Part shown: piece by piece, positions 1-8,875 of the stretch | Numbering within the stretch: position 1 is the stretch's first letter | Layout: every line of letters begins with the position of its first letter | NCBI GenBank assembly: GCA_023554245.1 | Contig: JAMJQL010000088.1 | Location: 1 to 60,812, forward strand | DNA: 60,812 nt | Direction: 5' to 3' | From: Gemmatimonadota bacterium | GTDB taxonomy: Bacteria; Gemmatimonadota; Gemmatimonadetes; Palauibacterales; Palauibacteraceae | Notes under the pieces: generated by a model | Seen by the model: only the letters and a program-made list of their open reading frames with translations | Databases searched by the model: none | Told to the model about the DNA's origin: nothing | Made by a program: the position numbers and the translations under genes

Positions 1-425
1 CTCTCCCCCTCCCTCGCCAGCACGGTGTGCTCACGGGGTCGCAGCTGAAGGCCGTGGAAGAAGCCGACCGAGCCGGTCACGAGAAGGAGGTCCCCCTTCG
101 AGATCTGTCGATCGAGCCACGGCTGGCCTGGCCAGGCAACCTCGATCCGGCCCGATGCGTCGCGCACGATCGCGCGGAAGATCCTGAGCCGCTTCCGGGT
201 TGGCAGGACGCCCTTCGCCACCACTTCGCCGATTACCGTGGCCTCATCGCCGGGTCGGAGCGAACCGATTCGGTTCACCCGGGTCGCGTCCTCGTACCGA
301 CGCGGCACGTGGTAGAGAAGATCACGACCACTTCGCACGCCGAGCTTTTCGAATCGTTCCGCGCGACGCGGGCCCACGCCCTTCAGATACTGAACCGGGC
401 TCTGCAGTCTCGAGTGAGTTCCCAT
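1..425 (-). CDS. recG: ATP-dependent DNA helicase RecG, N-terminal part (cut by window edge)
   Basis: About 141 N-terminal residues of RecG, the branched-DNA helicase that remodels stalled forks and recombination intermediates. The translation begins with the family opening (SPVQYLKGVGPRRAERF, then LLYHVPRRYED) and runs into the OB-fold wedge domain (ATVIGEVVAKGVL, then VAWPGQPWL), which binds the fork junction. The helicase motor lies beyond base 1. The ATG at 425 directly follows the TAG stop of ftsY with no gap, so the two are almost certainly co-transcribed and translationally coupled. The identity rests on the wedge region only, but this opening is distinctive. Confidence 0.88.
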   Translation of the reverse strand, partial: MGTHSRLQSPVQYLKGVGPRRAERFEKLGVRSGRDLLYHVPRRYEDATRVNRIGSLRPGDEATVIGEVVAKGVLPTRKRLRIFRAIVRDASGRIEVAWPGQPWLDRQISKGDLLLVTGSVGFFHGLQLRPREHTVLAREGE

Positions 426-1370
426 CTAGTTCAGGAGCTTCTCCACGTACAGTCGGGCATCGAACGGCTCCAGGTCCTCGGCCCCCTCGCCGGTACCGAG
501 CCATCTGACCGGCACGTGAAAGTCGCGGGCCACTGCCACCGCGGTCCCGCCGCGCCCGGAGCTGTCGAACTTGGAGAGGACGATTCCCGTCAACGGCAGC
601 GCATCTCCGAACTCCCTCGCCTGGTGGATCACGTTCTGACCCGCCGTCGCATCGACTACCAGCAACCGTTCGTGGGGCGCTCCTGGGAGGATTCGGCCTG
701 TGACTCGGTCGATCTTCCTGAGTTCTTCCATCAGGCCGCGTTGCGTGTGGAGGCGACCCGCCGTGTCGACGATCAGGCAATCGACCCCGCGAGACGCGGC
801 GGCGCTGGCGGCATCGAACGCCACCGCCGCCGGGTCCGCCCCTGCCTGGCCACCGACGAATTCCGCCCCCAGCTTGTCGGCCCAGATTCGCAGCTGCTCC
901 TGGGCGCCGCTGCGGAAAGTGTCGGTCGCGGCCAGCATCACCGTGCTCCCGCGGCCGCGTGCGCGGTGAACGAGCTTGGCAGCCGTAGTCGTCTTGCCGG
1001 TACCGTTGACGCCGAGCAGCAGGATTACGCGTGGTCCGTCGTCGTCGACTCCGGGCTCCCGCTCTGCGAGCCCACCGGCTTCCGCTGCTTCGTCAAACAC
1101 CGCACGGATTCGATCGGCGAGAAACTGCCGGAGATCATCCTCGGACTTCACCTTGCCTCTCTGGGCCGCACGCTCGAGCTCCTCGACCAATTCCATCGTG
1201 ACGTCGACTCCGAAGTCGGCTTCGAGCAACACCCGCTCCAGCTCCTCGATCGCATCTTCATCGAAACCCTTCACCAGGGTGGTGACATCGGTGAGCGACA
1301 CGTCCACGATCTTCTGCCACAGGGATCGGGCCCTGCCTCGGCCCGTTCCGTCTCTCTTTCTCTGCCTCAT
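426..1370 (-). CDS. ftsY: Signal recognition particle receptor FtsY
   Basis: SRP receptor GTPase that docks ribosome-nascent chain complexes at the inner membrane. 314 residues from the ATG at 1370, which has a GGAG element upstream and lies 17 bases after the preceding stop; a longer in-frame start at 1460 would run into the upstream gene. The N domain helices (VSLTDVTTLVKGFDEDAIEELE) come first, then G domain motifs: G1 GVNGTGKTTTAAKL, the DTFRSGAQEQL insertion region, G3 DTAGRLHTQ and the TKFD-equivalent SKFDSSGRGG. The acidic A domain of E. coli FtsY is absent, as in many other phyla. Confidence 0.95.
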   Translation of the reverse strand: MRQRKRDGTGRGRARSLWQKIVDVSLTDVTTLVKGFDEDAIEELERVLLEADFGVDVTMELVEELERAAQRGKVKSEDDLRQFLADRIRAVFDEAAEAGGLAEREPGVDDDGPRVILLLGVNGTGKTTTAAKLVHRARGRGSTVMLAATDTFRSGAQEQLRIWADKLGAEFVGGQAGADPAAVAFDAASAAASRGVDCLIVDTAGRLHTQRGLMEELRKIDRVTGRILPGAPHERLLVVDATAGQNVIHQAREFGDALPLTGIVLSKFDSSGRGGTAVAVARDFHVPVRWLGTGEGAEDLEPFDARLYVEKLLN

Positions 1371-1387
1371 TCCATCTCCGAGTCCGT

Positions 1388-3367
1388 TTACCGCAGTCCG
1401 AGCCGCCGTCGCAGGTACCACTCCCCGCAGAACAACAGGGCGGCCAATGCGAAAGGCCATACCGGTGGTCCGCGTCCTCCCGGACGGCCCGATTCCTCGT
1501 CCGATCCGAGATTCGCCTCGATCGTCAGCGATCGTCCTGTCGACCGCCCGGCAAGTTCGGCGGCGTAACCGGCCACGCTGAACGGATGCCCGCCGGTGAA
1601 GCTCGCTCCATCGAGGTTTCCGCTCACCTCGAACGACAGGTCGCCTTCGGGGAGCGGTGGCCCAGCGATCCGCCGGCCCGGGAAATCGGCCTCATGCCGC
1701 CAGACCTCCGCCCCCGTCGAGTCCCGCACCACCAGGAGCAGATCCGAGACGCCCGCGGCCACGTTCCATCCAGCCGGGCTGTCGGAATCGCCATCTTCAG
1801 GCGCCAGGACCACCGGGTCCCGCTGCACATCCTCCAACAGCCAGGCCGAGATACCGGAGAACAGCGCGCGATACACCGCCCGGGAGACTCCGGTTCGCGC
1901 CGACCAGCGCCAGGTGCCCTCAGCCACCACGATCACCGTCCTGCGTGAGCCGGATGTGACGATCGCGACGCCGGGCAGAGCATCTCCGCGTCGGTCGCGT
2001 CGGAATTCGACTACCGTCCCCGGCAGCCGCCCCTGAAGCCGCCGAAGCGCGAATACGGGGGGTAGCGGTCCGGCGTCCAGCCCCGAAAGAAACGCACCGA
2101 CCGGGCTCGGCGAGGGCGGAAGCGTGAGAAACCACTCTCCTTCGACCGGCGCTCCGACGTCCACATCGGTTCCGGGCACGGGACCCGATCCTCTGGCCAG
2201 GAGGAGCAGTCGGTCATGGCGAGCGGCCGTTGTCTGAAGCCAGGACGGCAGGGCAACCGGAGCTCCCTGCACGACCAGGAGGTCGGACGAAGCCGCGTCG
2301 GCGCGAACCCGCTCCGGGCTGACGACTTTCGGATCGGGTCCCGCACGGACCCAGCGGTCGGGGCCGACGCGCAGGTAGGCGCGAGCCTCGCCGTTCGACG
2401 CTCGCTCCAGCACCGGCAGGACGTGAGCGGGCTCCCAGTCGGGGTCGACGGACACGACAACGGGACCGAATCGGGTCGGCGAGATGCCGATCCATGCACT
2501 CCTGGCCGGCTGCGCATCCAGCGGATCGGCCCCGGCGGCGAGTCGTACCTCGAATCGCCGCCACTCCGTTTCCTGTCGCGAAGCAGGCGTCGGCAGGTCC
2601 ACTTGCACGAAGCGTCCTCTTCCTGGGGCCGGCCGTTCGGTGCGGACCGAGGCGGTCCGTCCATCCGACGCGGTTGCCAGCACCGTCACCGAATCGGTGT
2701 CCGGTTGAGTAGTCGCCGTCCCCTCGCCGCCGGGCGACCAGATTTCCACCCGGAAGCGGATCGTGTCTCCCGCCGACACACGCGCCGGGTAGAGCACCTC
2801 GCGGACCGTAGTCCGGCTCACCGGTCCGGCCACCCGAGTCTCCCTCACGCCGAGGCCGAGTCGAGCCGCTTCCCGGCGAGCCGCCTCCCGATCTTCGAAC
2901 TCTCCATCGGAGATCACGATTACGCTGTCGGCACCCGTCGCCCGGGCTGCTCGCAGCGCAGGCGCGAGGAGTGTGCCGGCACGATTCACATCGACCGGAA
3001 AAGCTTCCGGGGACGCGTCTTCTGAGGCGGTGATCGCCTCGCGCCCGAATTGAATCTGCGAGTCCGCGTCTTCTCTGACCGCCCTCGCCCGTGCCGAATC
3101 GAGACGTGATCCCGCGCCGACGGCGACGGGCAGGTCCATGCTCGCGGAGATGTCGAGCAGCACGGTGCGCGGAGACATGGAGACCGGACCTGATCGAATC
3201 GGGGGCAGCCGGAGACCGTAGAGCAGCAGGAAGACGGCGCAGGCCCAGAGGAAAGCCGGCACCAGTCGACCCGGCACCTTTTCCTCGCGAATTCCGTATC
3301 GGATCCAGGCGGCGGCTGCGGCCGCAGCCGCGGCTCCGAAGAGCCAGATCACCGGGCCGGAGGGCAT
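1388..3367 (-). CDS. Membrane protein with von Willebrand factor A-like domain
   Basis: 659 residues from the ATG at 3367, 13 bases after the upstream stop. Two N-terminal membrane segments (around the Ala run and LVPAFLWACAVFLLLYGL) are followed by a VWA-like fold: the MIDAS motif DISAS in VLLDISASMDLP, then VIVISDGEF about 100 residues later. A long beta-rich region follows, with a final membrane segment (VWPFALAALLFCGEWYL) near the C-terminus. The layout resembles BatA/BatB-like and glutamine-amidotransferase-like membrane proteins of Gram-negative bacteria. The MIDAS suggests metal-dependent ligand binding outside the cytoplasm. Function unknown; its place behind the division operon suggests an envelope role. 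Confidence 0.75.
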   Translation of the reverse strand: MPSGPVIWLFGAAAAAAAAAWIRYGIREEKVPGRLVPAFLWACAVFLLLYGLRLPPIRSGPVSMSPRTVLLDISASMDLPVAVGAGSRLDSARARAVREDADSQIQFGREAITASEDASPEAFPVDVNRAGTLLAPALRAARATGADSVIVISDGEFEDREAARREAARLGLGVRETRVAGPVSRTTVREVLYPARVSAGDTIRFRVEIWSPGGEGTATTQPDTDSVTVLATASDGRTASVRTERPAPGRGRFVQVDLPTPASRQETEWRRFEVRLAAGADPLDAQPARSAWIGISPTRFGPVVVSVDPDWEPAHVLPVLERASNGEARAYLRVGPDRWVRAGPDPKVVSPERVRADAASSDLLVVQGAPVALPSWLQTTAARHDRLLLLARGSGPVPGTDVDVGAPVEGEWFLTLPPSPSPVGAFLSGLDAGPLPPVFALRRLQGRLPGTVVEFRRDRRGDALPGVAIVTSGSRRTVIVVAEGTWRWSARTGVSRAVYRALFSGISAWLLEDVQRDPVVLAPEDGDSDSPAGWNVAAGVSDLLLVVRDSTGAEVWRHEADFPGRRIAGPPLPEGDLSFEVSGNLDGASFTGGHPFSVAGYAAELAGRSTGRSLTIEANLGSDEESGRPGGRGPPVWPFALAALLFCGEWYLRRRLGLR

Positions 3368-3380
3368 CCCCGGCCCCGGG

Positions 3381-4715
3381 TCATTCGGCGACCGCCGGTC
3401 CCGCCGTGGAGTCGGACGACGGCACTGGCAGTGGGACAGCATCCAGCAATGCGAGGGCCTGATCGCGTTCGACTCGGAAGGCGTCGACGTGTTCGTCTTC
3501 CAGCCGTTCGGCCGACGGAAGTTCGAGTGTCGCCGGATTCCGATGCGTGCCGGCCTGCAGAAACTCGTAGTGGAGGTGCGGCCCCGTCGCGAGTCCCGTG
3601 GAGCCGACCCGCCCGATGATCTGACCCTGCTGCACGAAGGCTCCCGCCGTTACTCCGCGCGCAATTGAGCTCAGGTGGGCGTAGCGGGTGCTGAAATTCT
3701 TCACATGCCGTATCTCTACGATCCGTCCGAAGCTCCCCCAGGTACCCGCTCGGACTACGGTCCCGGCGGCCGTAGCCTTGACCGGAGTTCCATGCGGAGC
3801 GCCGTAGTCGATGCCGAGGTGGGCCCGGTTGCGCTTCAACACCGGGTGATACCTGCGCCGGGAGAATCCGCTCGTGATCCGGAATGGCACGGGGTAGCGC
3901 AAGAAGACGCCCTTGAGCGCCTCCCCCTCCACGTCGAAGTACTCCCTCCGTCCGTCGGGCCGTTGAAAGGGAATCGCCTGCAGGTCCCGATTCCGGTTGC
4001 GCAGCTCGATTGCGAGAAAGCGGCGTGATCGAATCGAGCCGTCCGGTCGGCGTTCCCTCTCGATTGCCGCCCGAAACGCGTCACCACGCCTGATGTCCCG
4101 CGTGAAGTCCACCTTCCACGCGAACACGTCGGCCAGGTCGAAGACATATTCGCTGAACTCGTCCTCCCCCAGCTTCTCGACGTCTCCGCTCAATTCGGCG
4201 AACCAGAGACTCGATTCGATCAGACCGGCGAGGACGACCGTGTCGATGCTCACGGGCACCTCGTGGACGGCTCCGTTCCACGTGGTATCGGCCGCAACCA
4301 GATCGAGTAGCGAATCGGGACTCAGCTGCAGCACGATCCGATCGGGCTCGGACCCGGACACGGCTGTGAAACGGGCTATCAGACCGGGACGGAGAGACCT
4401 CGGGCTCTTGAAGCCCCGGACGACCTCCGTTACGGCGTAAGCGCTCGCCGGTCCGAGACCGTTGGCAACCAGCAACTCGCCGAGCGTCTCGCCCGAGCCG
4501 AGTGTGTCGTACCCGCTCACGGGAGGGAGTGGAGCGGGAACGACTACGACTGGAACGGGTTCGTCCGGAGCCTCGGGCCCGGGCACGAAGAAAGCGACGG
4601 CCAACAGGATACCCCCGGCGATGAGCCCGGCGAGCGCGAGCGGAACCGCTCCCCGATCCATCGCACGTGGCGACTCTCCGCCGGCCGGCGGCGGCGCTTC
4701 GTTTACGTGTTTCAC
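3381..4715 (-). CDS. M23-family peptidoglycan endopeptidase with N-terminal membrane anchor
   Basis: 444 residues from a GTG at 4715 preceded by AAGGA at 7 bases, 37 bases after the ftsZ stop. A membrane segment (residues about 22-42) is followed by a Pro/Val-rich linker and a LysM/OapA-like region (SGETLGELLVANGLG). The C-terminal M23 (LytM) domain, residues about 299-385, has the zinc ligand motif HLGIDYG, then YAHLS and HLHYEF, so the site looks complete. It is probably periplasmic and cleaves peptide crosslinks, like MepM or NlpD-type division factors. Position directly after ftsZ supports a role in septal wall remodelling. A longer reading frame runs upstream into ftsZ, but those starts lack a ribosome site. 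Confidence 0.88.
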   Translation of the reverse strand: MKHVNEAPPPAGGESPRAMDRGAVPLALAGLIAGGILLAVAFFVPGPEAPDEPVPVVVVPAPLPPVSGYDTLGSGETLGELLVANGLGPASAYAVTEVVRGFKSPRSLRPGLIARFTAVSGSEPDRIVLQLSPDSLLDLVAADTTWNGAVHEVPVSIDTVVLAGLIESSLWFAELSGDVEKLGEDEFSEYVFDLADVFAWKVDFTRDIRRGDAFRAAIERERRPDGSIRSRRFLAIELRNRNRDLQAIPFQRPDGRREYFDVEGEALKGVFLRYPVPFRITSGFSRRRYHPVLKRNRAHLGIDYGAPHGTPVKATAAGTVVRAGTWGSFGRIVEIRHVKNFSTRYAHLSSIARGVTAGAFVQQGQIIGRVGSTGLATGPHLHYEFLQAGTHRNPATLELPSAERLEDEHVDAFRVERDQALALLDAVPLPVPSSDSTAGPAVAE

Positions 4716-4752
4716 AGCGTTGTCCTTGCGCCTGCAGGCCGCCCAGGCGTTC

Positions 4753-5919
4753 TCAGTCCATCTGCCTTCGTATGAACGTCGGGATCTCGAGGTCTTCGAG
4801 CTGCATTCTTGACCCCAGCTTGCCACGAATCTGATGAGTCTCGGGCATGATCGCCTCGGGATCTCCACCGGAGATGCTCACGAGTCTCGGACCGGAATCG
4901 TCAGCCCGCACCGGGGCCGGCGGAACCACTTTGAGCGTCGGGACGGGCTCCATCTCCGCCTCATCACCGAAACCCGTCGCGATGACGGTAACCCGAATGC
5001 GCCCCTCGAGATCCGGGTCGTGGACCGCGCCGAAGATCATCTCGGCCTCTTCACCTGCCGCTTCCTGAACGATCGAGTTGATCGTCGTGACCTCGTCGAT
5101 CGCGAGATCCAGCCCACCCGAGATGTTCACCAGGACTCCGGTAGCGCCGTTGATGGATACGTTGTCGAGAAGCGGTGAGCAAATCGCCTGCTGTGCCGCT
5201 TCGACGGCCCGGTTCTCACCGGTCGCCTCACCGGTGCCCATCAGGGCCGCTCCCCGGTTGGACATCACTGTGCGAACGTCCGCGAAGTCGACGTTGACCT
5301 CTCCGGTCACGCTGATCAGGTCAGAGATCCCCTGCGTCGCGTGGAGCAGGACTTCATCGGCTTTCTTGAGAGCATCGCGAAAGGTGGTTCCCTTTCCGAC
5401 TACCGAAAGAAGTCGCTCGTTCGGCACTACGATCATCGTGTCCACGGAGCGCCGCAGGTCCTTCATCCCGAGCTCGGCGTGGCGCATCCGCTTCTTTCCC
5501 TCGAACAGGAAGGGACGAGTCACGATCGCGATCACCAGAGCACCGAGCTCGGATGCGATCTGTCCGACCCGCGGCGCCGCTCCCGTTCCCGTGCCTCCGC
5601 CCATGCCGGCTGTAACGAACACCAGGTCGGCCCCTTCCAGGGCTCGCCGCACCTCTTCCTCGCTCTCCGTAATCGCTTGCCGACCCACCTCCGGACGCGC
5701 ACCGGCACCCAATCCCCGGGTCAGCTTGCGTCCCACCTGGAGCTTGATGTGGGCCTCGCAGTTCTTCAGCGCCTGTGCATCGGTATTGATCGCGATGAAC
5801 TCGACACCGTCGAGACTCTCGTCGATCATCCGGTTCACAGCGTTGCCGCCGGCACCCCCGACCCCCACCACTTTCATCCTCGCGTTCCGGGTCGCCGCAT
5901 CGTCGAACTCGAATACCAT
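4753..5919 (-). CDS. ftsZ: Cell division GTPase FtsZ
   Basis: Tubulin homologue that forms the Z-ring. 388 residues from the ATG at 5919, preceded by GGGAGGGACAG; the start gives the family opening MVFEFDD. An in-frame ATG at 6030 overlaps the ftsA stop but lacks a good ribosome site and adds non-family sequence. The tubulin signature GGGTGTG is at residues 107-113, and the T7 region [11 protein letters not shown] is present. After a linker the protein ends with the conserved C-terminal peptide EIPTFIRRQ, which binds FtsA and other partners. Confidence 0.97.
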   Translation of the reverse strand: MVFEFDDAATRNARMKVVGVGGAGGNAVNRMIDESLDGVEFIAINTDAQALKNCEAHIKLQVGRKLTRGLGAGARPEVGRQAITESEEEVRRALEGADLVFVTAGMGGGTGTGAAPRVGQIASELGALVIAIVTRPFLFEGKKRMRHAELGMKDLRRSVDTMIVVPNERLLSVVGKGTTFRDALKKADEVLLHATQGISDLISVTGEVNVDFADVRTVMSNRGAALMGTGEATGENRAVEAAQQAICSPLLDNVSINGATGVLVNISGGLDLAIDEVTTINSIVQEAAGEEAEMIFGAVHDPDLEGRIRVTVIATGFGDEAEMEPVPTLKVVPPAPVRADDSGPRLVSISGGDPEAIMPETHQIRGKLGSRMQLEDLEIPTFIRRQMD

Positions 5920-6029
5920 CTGTCCCTCCCGCTCGTGTGTTCTTCCTGCCTTGACGTAGTTCCCGGTCGAGTCGCCGCACGCGGAACGCGCATCGATCGC
6001 GTCCGACGGTTGCGTCGGTCTCCGGGTCA

Positions 6030-7262
6030 TCAGAAAAACTCCCTCAGCCAGCTCGTGACTCTTCCGATTGCTCGCATTGCCGATCCGACGGGTCTCTCCG
6101 CCCTCCGATGACGGCCATAGAGCGCCAGACCGACGGCCGTGGCGTACTCGGGTCCGCGCACCGCATCAACGAGTCCGGTCAAACCGACTCCGGGCTCTCC
6201 CAGCGAGACCGGAAGGTTGAACACCTCCTGCGCGAGTTCCGCCACGCCATCCATTCCAGCCGCACCGCCCGCGAGTACCACACCGCACGGGACGGAATCG
6301 AGCAGATCACGACTCTCCAGCTCGTCGTAAATCAGCCCCAGCATCTCATCCATCCGCTGTTCGATGATGTGGGCGAGCAACTCCCGGGAGACGCTCCGAA
6401 CGGATCCCGGCGTGGGCCCCGGAATCTCGAGGCTCTCGGCGGCGTCCACTCTCCTGGTCTGCGCGCTGCCGTGCTCCGACTTGAGAGTCTCGGCCGTCGA
6501 CGTCGGGACGCCGAGCCCCTTTACGATGTCGTTGGTCACCGTCGCTCCCCCCCAGGGAAGGGTCGCGAACAGCCGAAGCCTCTCGTCCTTGAACGCCAGC
6601 ACTTCCGTAGCGGCCGCTCCGATTTCCACGAGAACGACGCCCTCACGACGCTGATTCTCGGTGAGAACCGCGAGATTCGTCGCGAGCGGGGCCAGCACGA
6701 GTTCCTCGAGCTTCCAGCCCGCCCGATCGATCGCTTTCCGGAGGTTCTGAGCCGGCACCGCGCCGGATGTCACCACACAGACCTCGGACTCCAGCCGTGT
6801 GGACTCCATGCCGGTCGGATCCTGAACGCCTGCCACCCCGTCCACCACGTAGTCCTGGGGAATCGCATGCAGGAGCTCGCGGTCGTCCGGGACCACGATG
6901 GCGCTGGCGACCTCGTGAACGTGATCCAGGTCGCGGGACGCGATCTCCCGACCCGAGATCGCCACCACCCCGGTGGAAGCATCGACCTCCACGTGATCAC
7001 CGCCGATGCCCGCGTACACGACGGAGGCTTCGGCTCCGGCCATCTCCTCTGCGCGGCGCAGCGCCGTGCGGATCGATTCGACGGTCGAATCGATGTTGGT
7101 GACCACGCGATTGCGCACGCCGGCGGTAGGTGCCTCCCCCACTCCGAGAACTCGAGCCTCGACATCTCCTTCGCCCCACGGCACACTGAGCTCGATCAGC
7201 ACGGCACAGGTCGACTCCGACCCGACGTCGAGCCCCGCCAGGCATCGCTGCTGCGCCATCAT
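6030..7262 (-). CDS. ftsA: Cell division protein FtsA
   Basis: Actin-like protein that tethers FtsZ filaments to the inner membrane and recruits late division proteins. 410 residues. Phosphate motifs [14 protein letters not shown] near the N-terminus and [13 protein letters not shown] near the C-terminus, and the SHS2 (1C) domain region around [14 protein letters not shown]. The last residues ([16 protein letters not shown]) form the expected amphipathic membrane-targeting helix. ATG at 7262 (or the adjacent ATG at 7259) overlaps the ftsQ stop as ATGATG, with GGAG upstream, so translation is coupled. Confidence 0.93.
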   Translation of the reverse strand: MMAQQRCLAGLDVGSESTCAVLIELSVPWGEGDVEARVLGVGEAPTAGVRNRVVTNIDSTVESIRTALRRAEEMAGAEASVVYAGIGGDHVEVDASTGVVAISGREIASRDLDHVHEVASAIVVPDDRELLHAIPQDYVVDGVAGVQDPTGMESTRLESEVCVVTSGAVPAQNLRKAIDRAGWKLEELVLAPLATNLAVLTENQRREGVVLVEIGAAATEVLAFKDERLRLFATLPWGGATVTNDIVKGLGVPTSTAETLKSEHGSAQTRRVDAAESLEIPGPTPGSVRSVSRELLAHIIEQRMDEMLGLIYDELESRDLLDSVPCGVVLAGGAAGMDGVAELAQEVFNLPVSLGEPGVGLTGLVDAVRGPEYATAVGLALYGRHRRAERPVGSAMRAIGRVTSWLREFF

Positions 7263-7999
7263 CGACGATCTCCGGTGCGGACGAACACCTTCTCGGCATA
7301 ACGCGCGTCGGCCGAGACGACCGTACCGCGCTGCTCTGCCGCCTGAATGGCCGCAGCAGCCTGAAGAAACGCGCGTGAGGCGTCGGCGTACGGAAGAGTG
7401 AGCCGGTCGACGAGACTCCCTTCGATCAGGTGGAGTTCGAGGGATTCCGAGTCGAGCGGCACGACTTCCGAGACTCGCCGCATGAACTCCGGAGAGAGAG
7501 AGGCGAGTTCCTCGAGCACGGCGAGCGACCGCCTTCCCTCTTCTTCGGCGACACGTCCGGTCGCAGAATCGAGAGTCGCCCCGGCGAGGATGGGCAGATC
7601 CAGGCGGTGCGCCGACGGATCGACGCCGAGTCGATCACCGTTCGCGTCCACGGCCGCCAGTCCGGGCGTTGCGACCAGGGCGACGGCCTGTACTTCCTGG
7701 ACCTCGACGCGCAAGCGATCCGTGCCCGCCCGGAAAACCCGGGCCGACTCGATCAGCGGATGCGTCGAGATGGCTTTCTCCCAGCCACCGGGATCATCCC
7801 AGATCGATGCGCCGACACCGAAATCGGCGAGCTCGCGCAGGTCGGCAGGCTCTGCGAACCGCACGCCCACGATCTCTACTTCCCGCACCTCGAAGGCCGG
7901 AATTCCGCGAAGAATGGGAGGTCCCCAGAACGGACTGGAAACACCGATCAGGGCACCGGCGAGTGCCACTCCGATCCGCCGCCGCGTCTGCCGGGTCAC
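7259..7999 (-). CDS. ftsQ: Cell division protein FtsQ (DivIB family)
   Basis: Bitopic inner membrane protein of the divisome that links FtsL/FtsB to FtsW/FtsI. 246 residues: basic N-terminus, a membrane segment at about 9-28, then a POTRA domain (FEVREVEIVGVRFAEPADLREL) and the FtsQ beta domain with FMRRVSEVVPLDSE and RGTVVSADARYAEKVFVR near the end. Sequence conservation is modest, as usual for this family, and the assignment leans on position between murB and ftsA. Start overlaps the murB stop as ATGA. Confidence 0.85.
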   Translation of the reverse strand: MTRQTRRRIGVALAGALIGVSSPFWGPPILRGIPAFEVREVEIVGVRFAEPADLRELADFGVGASIWDDPGGWEKAISTHPLIESARVFRAGTDRLRVEVQEVQAVALVATPGLAAVDANGDRLGVDPSAHRLDLPILAGATLDSATGRVAEEEGRRSLAVLEELASLSPEFMRRVSEVVPLDSESLELHLIEGSLVDRLTLPYADASRAFLQAAAAIQAAEQRGTVVSADARYAEKVFVRTGDRR

Positions 8000-8874
8000 G
8001 CGGCTGCCCCCACGGAGGCGAGCTCTTCCTGATCGAAGCCCCAGAATCTGATCTCGGGCTCCAGCGCAATGCCGAACTGATCCAGGACCCGCCGGCGCGT
8101 CTCCCGCATCAGGCGCATCACGTCATCTGCCCGTGCATTTCCCTCGTTGGCGATGAAGTTCGCATGCCGTTCGGCGACTCGGGCGCCGCCGCTGGAGGCC
8201 CCGCGCATTCCTACCGCGTCCACGAGCTCCCAGGCCGATCCGGACCCCGGTCCGGGGTTCTTCCACACCGACCCGCAACTCGGCAAGTCATACACCTGCG
8301 TCGTGACCTTCCGTCGACGCCGCTCGAAATGCGCCGCTCCAACGGCTTCGGGATCACCCGGTGTGAGCTCGAAACGAGCTGCGGTGAACACCCAGTCGGC
8401 CGGCAGGTCGACGTGCCTGTACGAAGCGTCGACCTCCTTCCGCGTCACGCGATGCGAATTCCCATCGGCTGCGATTGCTTCCACCTCTATGACACGATCC
8501 CAGAGGCCGGTATCGGCGGAACCGGCGTTCATTCGCAGCCCACCGCCGATCGTGCCCGGCACTGCTTCGAGGAAGCACCAGCCTTCAGCCCCTGCACGCC
8601 GGGCCTCTCCGACCAGGGCGGGTAGTCCTGCGCCCGCCCCGGCTTCCAGACAAGAGTCGTTTATGCGGATCCAGTCGAACGCTCCATCGAGCACGAGGAC
8701 CGCGGCGCGCACGCCTCGATCGGCGACGAGAAGATTGGCTCCCCAGCCGAGCACGAGCAGAGGCCCGCCCTCCAGGCCCGACAGTGCGTCCCTGAGCTCG
8801 ACCAGATCGCCGACCCGGCCGAATCGGGAGGCGGGCCCTCCGATCCTCCAGCGGACCTGCTCAGCGAGCGACAT
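7996..8874 (-). CDS. murB: UDP-N-acetylenolpyruvoylglucosamine reductase MurB
   Basis: FAD enzyme that reduces UDP-GlcNAc-enolpyruvate to UDP-MurNAc. 292 residues from the ATG at 8874, chosen because GGGAG lies 6 bases upstream inside the end of murC; an alternative ATG at 8892 is less well placed. FAD-binding features LVLGWGANLLVAD and EAVPGTIGGGLRMNAG, then substrate and catalytic motifs SYRHVDL, SCGSVWKNPGP and HANFIANEG, with the C-terminal PEIRFWG carrying the catalytic Glu. Overlaps ftsQ by 4 bases. Confidence 0.96.
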   Translation of the reverse strand: MSLAEQVRWRIGGPASRFGRVGDLVELRDALSGLEGGPLLVLGWGANLLVADRGVRAAVLVLDGAFDWIRINDSCLEAGAGAGLPALVGEARRAGAEGWCFLEAVPGTIGGGLRMNAGSADTGLWDRVIEVEAIAADGNSHRVTRKEVDASYRHVDLPADWVFTAARFELTPGDPEAVGAAHFERRRRKVTTQVYDLPSCGSVWKNPGPGSGSAWELVDAVGMRGASSGGARVAERHANFIANEGNARADDVMRLMRETRRRVLDQFGIALEPEIRFWGFDQEELASVGAAA

Positions 8875-8875
8875 C

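Noticed and set aside
27-1568. Long open frame on the plus strand opposite ftsY
   Set aside because: It is antisense to a well-supported gene, has no recognisable domain, and GC-rich sequence commonly keeps opposite frames open.
5920-6030. ftsZ start at the ATG overlapping the ftsA stop
   Set aside because: It would add 37 non-family residues and lacks a ribosome site; the ATG at 5919 gives the conserved start and has GGGAGGG.
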